A DNA stretch of 64,000 bases from positions 76,338,001-76,402,000 of the forward strand of contig NC_064838.1 of the NCBI RefSeq assembly GCF_024166365.1, given 5' to 3'. The notes beneath the pieces are model-generated. The model had not been told where the DNA came from and ran no database searches. It saw only the letters and a list, made by a program, of their open reading frames with translations. Position 1 is the stretch's first letter, and every line of letters starts with the position of its first letter. Both the position numbers and the translations under genes were made by a program. Origin of the DNA: Elephas maximus indicus. Taxonomy: Eukaryota > Chordata > Mammalia > Proboscidea > Elephantidae. Shown one piece after another: positions 55,940-64,000 of this stretch.

Positions 55940-58900
55940 ATGACAGCAATAAACTTACACCTATCAATAATTACACTGAATGTAAATAGCCTAAATGCAC
56001 ACATAAAGAGACAGAGAGTGACCGAATGGATTAAAAAACAGGATCCATTCTGCTAGAGACACAGCTTAGAAACAAAGGCAGAAAAAAGGACCGAAAAAAA
56101 ATATATTAAGCAAATAACTACCAAAAAGAAGGAGTGGCAATGCTAATCTCAGATAAAATAGACTTTAATACAAAATCCACCATAAAAGACAAAGAAGGGC
56201 ACCATATAATGATTAAAGGGATGACCCATCATGAAGACTTAACCGTAACAAACATCTACACACCCAATGACAGGGCTTCAAATTTCATACAACAAACTCT
56301 AACAGCACTGAAAAGAGAAAGTGACAGTTTCACAATAATGGTAGGAAATTTCAACACACTCATCTAGGTAAAGGACAGAACATCTAGAAAGAAACTCAAC
56401 AAAGATACAAAAGTTCTGAAGGCCACAATCAGCCAACTTGAGCTCATAGATATATATAGAACACTCCATCTAACAGCTGCAAAGTACACATTCTTTTCCA
56501 ACACATAAGGAATGTTCTACAGAATAGACTACATCTTCAGTCACAGAGCAACCCTCAACAAAATCCAAAACACTGTAATAATTCAAAGTATCTTCTATGA
56601 CCACAATACCATCAAAGTAGAAATTAACAATGGGAGGAGCAAGGAAAAAAAAAAGCTATTACATCGAAACTAAATAACGCACTTCTTAAAACCCTTGAGT
56701 AATAGATGATATCAGAGATAAAATCAAAAAATTCCTAGAATCAAATGAGAATGAAAACACATTATACCAAAACCTTTGAGACACAAAGGCAGGCCTCAGA
56801 AGTCAGTTTATAGCAATAGACACACACATTAAAAAAGAAGAAAGGGACAAAATCAAAACATAAACCACACAACTTGAGCAAATACAAAGAGAACATCAAA
56901 ACAACCCCACAGCCACCGGAAGAAAGGGAGTAATAAAGATCAGAGTGGAAATAAATGAAATAGACAAACACACACACACACACAATAGAAAGAATCAACA
57001 AAACCAAAAGTTGGTTCTTTGAAAGGATCAACAAAATTGCAAACCACCAGCAAAACTGACAAAAAAATACCGGACAGGATGCAAATAATCCAAATAAAAA
57101 AATGAAATGGGGGACATTACAACAGACCAAGCGAAATAAAAAGGATTATAACAGAGTATTATGAAAAACTATACTCTAAAATATTTGAAACCTAGAGGAA
57201 ATGGATGCATTTCTAGAAACACACTACCTGCACAAACTTACACAAAATGATGTTGAAAATTTGAATACAACCATAACAAGAGTAGAGACTGAAAAGGTAA
57301 TGAAAAACTCCCAACAAAAAAGCCCTGACCCAGATGGCTTCCCTTGAGATTTCTACCAAACATTCAGAGAAGAGCTTACACGAGTACTACTCAAACAATT
57401 TCAGAATGTAGAAAAGGAAGTGATACTTCTGAATTCATTCTTTGAAGCCAGCATAGCCCTGACACCAAAACCAGGCAAAGACACCACACGCAAAAAAGAA
57501 AATTACAGACCAATATCTCTCGTGAATGTAGATGCAAAAGTTCTCAATGAAGTTCTAGCCAAGAGAATTCAACAGCATATTAACATATAATACACCATGA
57601 CCAAGTAAGATTCATGTCAGTTATGCAAGGATAGTTCAACATTAGAAAATCAATCAATGTAATCCACCACATAAAAGGAAAGAAAAAAATTAGATGATCA
57701 TCTCCATCAATGCAGAAAAGACATTCGACAAAGTCCCAAACCCATTCCTGATAAAAACTCTCCATTAATAGGTATAGAAGGGAAACTTCTCGACATCATA
57801 AAGGCCCTCTATGCAAAACCTATGGCCAACATCATTCTTAATGGAGAGAGGATGAAAACATTCCCCTTGAGAACAGAAATAAGAAAAGGACACTTTTTAA
57901 CATCACTCCTATTTAACATTGTGCTGGAAGACCTAGCTAGAGCAATAAGGCAAGAAACAGAAATAAAGGGCATCCAAACTGGTAGTGAAGAAGTTAAAAT
58001 GTCCCAATTTACAAATAATATGATGCTATACATAGAAAACCCAAAAGACTCCACAAGACAACTACTGAAACTAATAGAAAGATTCAGCAGAGGAGCAGGA
58101 TACAAAATAAACATACAAAAACCAGCTGGATTCCTAAACACCAATAAAGAGAACAATGAAAAGTAAATAAGGAAAACAATACCATATATATATAAAAAAA
58201 ATGTATAATAGCCCCTAAAAAAAAAAAAAAAAAGGAATAAATCTAACAGAGGATATAAAAGACTTATAGCAAGGAAACTGCAAAACACTGATGCAAGAAC
58301 CAAGACAGATCTACATTAATGGAAAAACATACCATGCTCATGAACAAGTAGACTCAACATCGTGAAAATGACAAATCTACCCAAAGCAATTTATGAATAC
58401 AATGCAATCCCAATCCAAATATCAACAACATTCTTTAAAAGATGGAAAAAACTTATTGTTAACTTTATATGGAAAGGGAAGAATCCCCAGATAAGTAAAG
58501 CAATACTGAAGAAGAGGAATAAACAAGGAGGACTCATACTACCTGACCTCAGAACCTACTATATAGCTGTGGTAGTCGAAACAGCATGGTAGTGGTACAA
58601 TGACAGATACATTGACCAGTAGAACAGAATTGAGAACTCTGATGTAAATTCATTCACCTATGGTCACCTGACCTTCCACAAGGGCCCAAAGACCATCAAA
58701 TGGGGAGAACAAAAAAAAAACAGTCTTTTTAACAAATGGTGCTGGACAAACAGGGTGTCCATCTGAAAAAAAATGAAACAGGACCGACATCTAATACCAT
58801 ATACAAAAACTAATTCAAAATGGATAGAAGACCTAAATATAAAGCCAAAATCTACGAAGTTTATAGAAGGAAATATAGGATCAATGCTAGAGGCACAACT

Positions 58901-59747
58901 GTATGGCATTAACAGGATACAAACCACAACAAACAACATGGAAGCTCCAGACAATAAGCTAGGTAACCAGGATCTTCTAAACACTAAACACTTATGCTCA
59001 TCAAAAGACTTCACAAACAGAGTAAAATGAGAACCCTCAGAATGGGAAAACATTTTGGCTATTACAAATCAGACAAAGGTCTAATCTCTAAAATCTACAA
59101 GAAAACCCAACACCCCTACAACAAAAAGACTAATTAAAAAATGGGCAAAGGAAATGAACAGACACTTCACAAAAGAAGCCATTCAAATGGCCAACAAACA
59201 CACGAGGAAGTGCTCAAGACCCCTAACCATTAGAGAAATGCTAATCAAACTGATGATGAGATACCATCTCTCCCTGGCATTACTTGCATGAATCAAAAAA
59301 ACAGGAAATAACGAATATTGGAGAGGCTGCTGGAAGATCAGAAATCTTATACACTGCTGGTGGGAATGCAAAATGATACAACCATTTTGGAAAATGATAT
59401 GGCACTTCCTTAGAAAGCTAGAAACAGAAATACCATATGATCCGGAAACCCCATTCCTAGGAATATATTCTAGAGAAATAAATGTTGTCACATAAATAGA
59501 CACATGCACTCCCATGTTCACTGCAGAATTGTTCACAATAGTAAAAAGATGGAAACAACCTAGATGCCCGTCAACAGGTGAACAGATAAACAAACTGTGG
59601 TACATACGCACAATGGAGTATTACACAATAAAGAACACCAATGAAACTGTGAAGCATCTCATAACATGGATGAATCTAGAGGGCATTATGCTGAGTGAAA
59701 TAAATCAATCACAAAAAGGCAAATACTGTATGAGACCATTACTATGA
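55940..59747 (+). pseudogene. Old L1 ORF2 remnant
   Basis: Begins MTAINLHLSIITLNVNSLNA. Endonuclease traces (GRSKE.. region to 56640; MVGNFNTLI at 56340), RT traces (NIVLEDLARAIRQETEIKGI at 57930; FTNNMMLYIEN where FADD is expected, so the catalytic aspartates are lost) and a C-terminal end at TGA 59745-59747. More than ten stops and frame changes across it. The paralogous 3' half is 26738-28696. Confidence 0.85.
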
Positions 59748-60636
59748 AAACTTTTACACACATAAAAAAAATAACCTTTTATGTTTACAAGGGAGGGGAA
59801 GGGTGGAGACCGAAAACACTAAATACACAATAGAGAAGAGGTAACTTTGGCAAAGGGTAAGGCACTACATAATACTGGGGAACCCAGCACAACTTGTACA
59901 AGGCAAGGACATGGAAGCTCCATAGACACATCCAAACTCCTTAAGGGACTGAATTGCTGGCCTGAGGGCTGTAGGGACTATGGTCTCAGGGAACATCCAG
60001 CTTAATTGGCATAATATAATTTAAAAAGAAAATGTTCTACATTCTACATTGGTGAGTAGTGCCTGGGGTCTTGAAAGACTGTAAGCGGCCCTCTAGGATA
60101 CTCCACTGGTCTCACTCCTTGTGGAACAAAGAAGAATGAAACTCAAGATACAAGGTTAAGATAACCACATCTACAACAGCCTCTACCAGACTAAGTTCCA
60201 TACAACTAGACGTTGCCTGGCTAGCACCACTGACTGCTCTAACAGGGATTATAATAGACGGTTCAGGATAGAGCTGGGGATAAATGTAGAACAAAATTCT
60301 AACTCAAAAAGAAAGACCAGACTTGCTGGCCTGACAGAGGCTGGAGAATCCCTGAGAGTATGGCCCCCGGACACCCTTTCAACTCAGTAATGAAGTCACT
60401 CCTGAGGTCTTCCCTTCAGCCAAAGATTGGACAGGCCCATAAAATAAAACAAGACTAAAGGGACACACCAGCCCTGGGGCAAGGACGAGAAACCAGAAGG
60501 TGTCAGGTAAGCTGGTAATAGTGTACCCAAGGTTGAGAAGAGAGAGAGTGTTGACATGTCATAGCCTTGTTAACCAATGTCATAAACAGTATGTGTACTA
60601 ACTGTTTAAAGAGAAACTAGTTTGTTCCGTAAACCT

Positions 60637-62850
60637 CCATCTCTGGAATAGATTTGAGTTATTGAACACTTATGACCAAAGACCAGACGAGTTGTGGAAT
60701 GACATCAAGGACTTCATACATGAAGAAATCAAGAGGCCATTAAAAGACAGGAAAGAAAGAAAAGAGCAAAATGTATGTCTGAACAGGCTCTGAAAACTGC
60801 TCTTGAATGTAGAGAAGTTAAAGGGCATGGAAGAAATGATGACGTAAAAGAGCTGAAAAGAAGATTTCAAAGGGGAGCAGGAGAAGACAAAGTAAAGTAT
60901 TATAATGATATGTGCAAAGACCTGAAGATAGAAAATCAAAAGGGCAGAACACACTTGGTATTTCTCAAGCTGAAGGAACTGAAGAAAAAATTCAGTTCTC
61001 GAGTTGCAATTTTGAAGGATTCTATGGGCAAAATAATGACTAGCACAGGAAGTATCAAATAGAGATAGAAGAATACACAGGAACACTGTACCAAAACAGA
61101 GTTGGTCGACTTTCAAACATTTCATGAGGTAGCATATGATCGAGAAACAATGGTAGTGAAGGAAGAAGCTTAAGCTACGCTGAAAACAATGGCAAAAAAG
61201 AAGGCTCCAGGAAGGAAGGAGTACCAATTGAGATGCTCAACAAACCGATGCAGCACTGGAAGTGCTCACGCATCTATGCCAAGAAATTTGGAAGACAGCT
61301 ACCTGGCAAACAGATAGGAAGAAATCCATATTTATGCCTAGTCCAAAGAAAGGTGATTCAACGGAATGTGGAAATTATGGAACAATATCATTAATATTAC
61401 CAAAACCCATTGCTGTCTAGCCAAATCTGACACATAGGGACCCTATAGGACAGAGTAGAACTTCCCCTTGGAGTTTCCAAGGAGTGGCTGGTGGATTCAA
61501 ATTGCTGACCTTTTGATTAGTAGCCTTAGCTCTTAACCACTGAGCCACTCACATGCAAGTTAAATATTGCTGAAGATCATCCAAAAGCGGTTGATGCAGT
61601 ACCTGGACAGGGAACTGCCAGAAGTTCAAGCCAGAATTCAGAAGAGGATGTGGAACGAGGAATATCTTTGCTTATGTCAAATGGATCCTGGGACAAAATA
61701 GTGAATGCTGAAAAGAAGCTTACATGTGTTTTATTGTCTGTGCAAAGGCATTTGACTGTGTGGATCATAGCCAATTATGGATAACATTACAAAGAATGGA
61801 AATTCCAGAACACTTAATTAAGCTCACAGGGAAACCAGACATAGAGCAAGAGGCAGTTGTTGGAACAGAAAAAGAGAATACTTCATGGTTTGAAGTCAGG
61901 AAATGTGTGTGGTCAGGATTGTATCCTTTGACCGCACTTATTCAATCTGAATGCTTAGCAAAAAATCCTAGAAGCTGGGCTATTTGAAAAAGAACAGAAC
62001 ATCAGGACTATAGGAAGACTCTTTAACAACCTGGGCATTATGCAGATGACACAACCTTGCTTGCTGAAAGTGAAGAGGACTTGAAGAAATTACTGATGAA
62101 GATCAAAGACTATGGCCTTCAGTATGGATTATGCACCAACATCAAAAAAACAAAAATGCTCACAACTGGACCATTAAACAATATCATAAAAAACGGAGAA
62201 AAGTTTGAAGTTGTCAAGGATTTTGTTTTACTTGTGTACACAAAGAAGACCCAAGGAAGCAGCAGTCAAGAAATCAAAACACACTTTGCATTGAGCAAAT
62301 CTGCTGCTGCAAAAAAAAACTCTTTAAAGAGTTAAAAAGCAAAGATGTCACTTTAAGGACTAAAGTGTGCCTGATCCTTTTTTTATTTTATTTTTTTTGA
62401 TCCAAGCCGTATTGTTTTCAGTGGCCTGTAATGCTTGCAAAAGCTGGACTATGAATATGGAAGACCAATTAAGATTTGATTCCTTTCAACTGTGGTGCTG
62501 GCAAAAATATTAAATATGCCGTGGACCAAAAGAAGAATGAAAAAATCTGTCTTGGAAGCAGCACAACCACAATGCTCCTTAGAAAGGAAGGATGATGTGA
62601 CTATGACTCACGTAAGTTGGATATGCTATCAGGAGGGACAAGTCCCTGGAGAAGGACATCCCCTTCAGCACAGTAAGTGTCAGAGAAAAAGAGGAAGACT
62701 CTCAAGAGGTGGATTGATAGTGGCTACAACAATGGGCTCAAACATAACAAGACTGTGAGGATGGCGCAGGAGCGGGCAGTGTTTTCTTCTGCTGTACATA
62801 GAATCTCTGTGAGTCAGATCCCACTTGAAGGCACCTAACAACAAAATAAC
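60637..62850 (+). mobile_element. RTE LINE, RT and 3' end (continuation after the L1)
   Basis: Resumes at CTCTGGAATAGATTTGAGTT, the position matching 30226 in unit A. It contains the linker frame (MSEQALKTALECREVKGHGR, 60775), the RT palm (CFIVCAKAFDCVDHSQLWIT, 61724) and LAESEEDLKKLLMKIKDYGL with YADD-adjacent TATGCAGATGACACAACC at 62039. The 3' end is AAGGCACCTAACAACAAAAT at 62829. A SINE at 61401-61550 and a T-rich insertion at 62378-62403 interrupt it. Frames are broken. Confidence 0.88.
61401..61550 (-). repeat. Afrotherian SINE inserted in the RTE (next-unit copy)
   Basis: Same insertion point and orientation as 30958-31104, proving the two RTE blocks are copies of one insertion. Confidence 0.88.
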
Positions 62851-63100
62851 AGCAACAATAAAAAAATCTACCTAGTCGTGTCATGTTTGCTAAGGTCAAT
62901 TTGTTCCCTTTGAGTTTTCAATATTCTTTTTCTAAAACCTTAACAATTTTCTTCTATTGAGTTGATACATCTTGGAATTGGAATATTCCATATTCAGATT
63001 TTTTAAAAAAAAATTATCTTAGCCCTTGGGTTTGAAAAAAATATTTCAAAGTGTTCCTTCCACCTTAAATTTATATGTTTTCCCTAAAATGGATGCTATT
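62851..63100. other. Unit junction region, no gene
   Basis: Paralogue of 32361-32601; no recognisable element. Confidence 0.6.
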
Positions 63101-63435
63101 GTACTGTAACAAATATCATTCAATTTGTCGTAGTGAGCTGCCTTGCAGTAAGCCCCCACACAGAGTGGATAGGATGCTGCCTGGTCCTGCGTCATTCCCA
63201 TGAGGGCTTAACAGACTGAATCATTACAGACTGAATCATCTGGCTCGTTTTCAGAAATAGGTCACCAGGCCTTTCTTCCTAGTCCGTATTAATCTGAATG
63301 ATTCCCTAAAATCTGGTCAGTATCATAGCAATATTCAATTTTCAAGCCTCCACTGAGAAATGAGGTGCGTTGACCAGAAATCAAACCAGTGTATCTCACA
63401 TGGAAGATAAGAATTCTACTGCTCAGTCACAAAGG
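63101..63435 (-). repeat. tRNA-Gly-headed SINE (unit C copy)
   Basis: Third copy of the SINE at 1 and 32602. It has a short internal duplication (ACAGACTGAATCATTACAGACTGAATCAT) not seen in the others. It marks the start of unit C. Confidence 0.75.
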
Positions 63436-64000
63436 TCTACCCTCACACCAACCAGGATGTCTATAATAATAATTATAAAGGAAAATAACAAGCGCATTTA
63501 ACTTTGACATTATTTGCATTAAAAAAGCAAAATAAATACAATACAAATAAATTATTGGCCTTGGTAATTTAAGCAGAGAAATACTCTTAATAAATTTAAT
63601 GACTGCATTAGGGTTTATTCCCTGCATAGAGCTAGATAAGGCTATTTTATTTTTTTAAATTTTTTGGTCATTAGTCTTAAAACCTATGCTAAATATGTAA
63701 CATTGTACATTTGATGCAATTTAAATGAATTTAAGAAATCACATTTAAAAGCCAAGAGAATAAAGAAGTTAAATAACAACAGTAACAACAGCAAAAAGAG
63801 TTTATTTTTCCTAGTCTTATCCAAGACCTACCATAGGGAATACCTGTGGGATTGCACTCAGCTTCCTGAAGTGCCTTTAAATGCTCCTCATTTTTTTTTT
63901 AATGCTTTCAGCGCAGCTCCTCCAGGAGTCCCCAGACCCCCTGCACTTAGAGAACTGGCCCTCCCTGCTCACTGCTGTATTGAAACAAAGAAAGCAAAAT
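63436..64000. other. Start of unit C flank, continues past the window
   Basis: Matches 32949-33480 and 346-900. Another OR4C copy would be expected further right if the unit is complete; that is inference. Confidence 0.6.

Larger units (their letters stand above)
52523..60636 (+). mobile_element. Old, near full-length L1 LINE inserted in the RTE
   Basis: Order: 5' UTR (52523-54454, starting TTTTGGACTTTTGGCCAACA and holding a large microsatellite), ORF1 remnant (about 54455-55505), spacer, ORF2 remnant (55940-59747), 3' UTR to about 60636. It lies between the 5' and 3' parts of one RTE; the left target copy AAAAAGAATATT is at 52512-52523 and the right one (AAAAGAACATTT) survives in the other unit at 29624-29637. 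Here the A-tail, the right target copy and about 600 bases of RTE have been lost at 60636. All frames are broken. Confidence 0.88.

Noticed and set aside
1-64000. Search for retrovirus-like or capsid-bearing elements
   Set aside because: I saw no LTR pairs or gag, pol or env blocks. All reverse transcriptase traces fit L1 or RTE. The dispersed repeat at 11735 could not be classified.
1-64000. A novel defence or other gene system
   Set aside because: Apart from OR genes and retroelement ORFs, no clustered unknown coding frames are present. Novelty here lies in element and duplication history.

Overview
This is a non-coding-rich mammalian nuclear window, almost certainly from an elephant or close afrotherian relative. 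The evidence is the repeat set: many copies of a SINE that starts like GGAAACCCTGGTGGC and ends CGCTATGAGTCGGAATCGACTCGACGGCA, an RTE-clade (BovB-like) LINE with the same 3' tail, and L1 elements of two ages. The only host genes I can support are olfactory receptor (OR) genes of family 4: one intact OR4C gene (8773-9705, +), one decayed OR4C duplicate (43866-44792, +) and one decayed OR4S2-like gene (25496-26402, -). OR4C and OR4S2 genes are neighbours in the human chromosome 11 OR cluster, so this looks like the same cluster. I saw no RNA genes, CRISPR arrays, capsid- or envelope-bearing elements or bacterial-type features.

The window is a tandem segmental duplication. Unit A starts at the left edge, unit B at about 32602, and unit C at about 63101 and runs off the right edge. 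A 1-1640 matches B 32602-34230 and C 63101-64000. A 7955-13900 (with the intact OR4C) matches B 42745-49340 (with the decayed OR4C). A 26738-32600 (old L1 plus RTE) matches B 57790-63100. The repeat lengths are about 32.6 kb and 30.5 kb. The copies differ by insertions and deletions: a 7.1 kb full-length L1 sits only in B (34231-41342), a 374 bp TA-flanked DNA transposon only in B (47847-48220), about 3.9 kb of A (1930-5860) is missing from B, and A carries an extra, third copy of one segment (15868-17710).

Layout. 1-1900: tRNA-Gly-headed SINE and single-copy-like flank. 1903-5242: RTE, MIR and an L1 3' end. 5868-8700: shared segment with SINEs. 8709-9705: splice acceptor and intact OR4C exon. 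9706-13900: 3' flank, old dispersed repeat, RTE deletion derivative, SINE. 14085-17710: RTE fragments, microsatellites, SINEs and the extra shared segment. 17729-20690: SINEs and a MER5A-like element. 20690-24066: 5'-truncated young L1, minus strand. 25245-26402: SINE and OR4S2-like pseudogene. 26738-32360: old L1 3' half joined to RTE. 32602-49340: unit B copy with the L1 insertion and OR4C pseudogene. 49345-52522: SINEs and two RTE pieces. 52523-60636: old, near full-length L1 nested in the RTE. 60637-62850: rest of the RTE. 63101-64000: start of unit C.

Functionally, only the OR4C gene at 8773 is a credible host protein. The L1 at 34231 keeps an intact ORF1 but a broken ORF2. The most interesting points are the nested and duplicated element histories that can be read from empty sites, a pair of frame changes in ORF2 shared by two separately inserted L1s, internally deleted RTE derivatives, and the TA-flanked transposon with a clean empty site in unit A. 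All identity statements are by eye and from memory of family consensus sequences.
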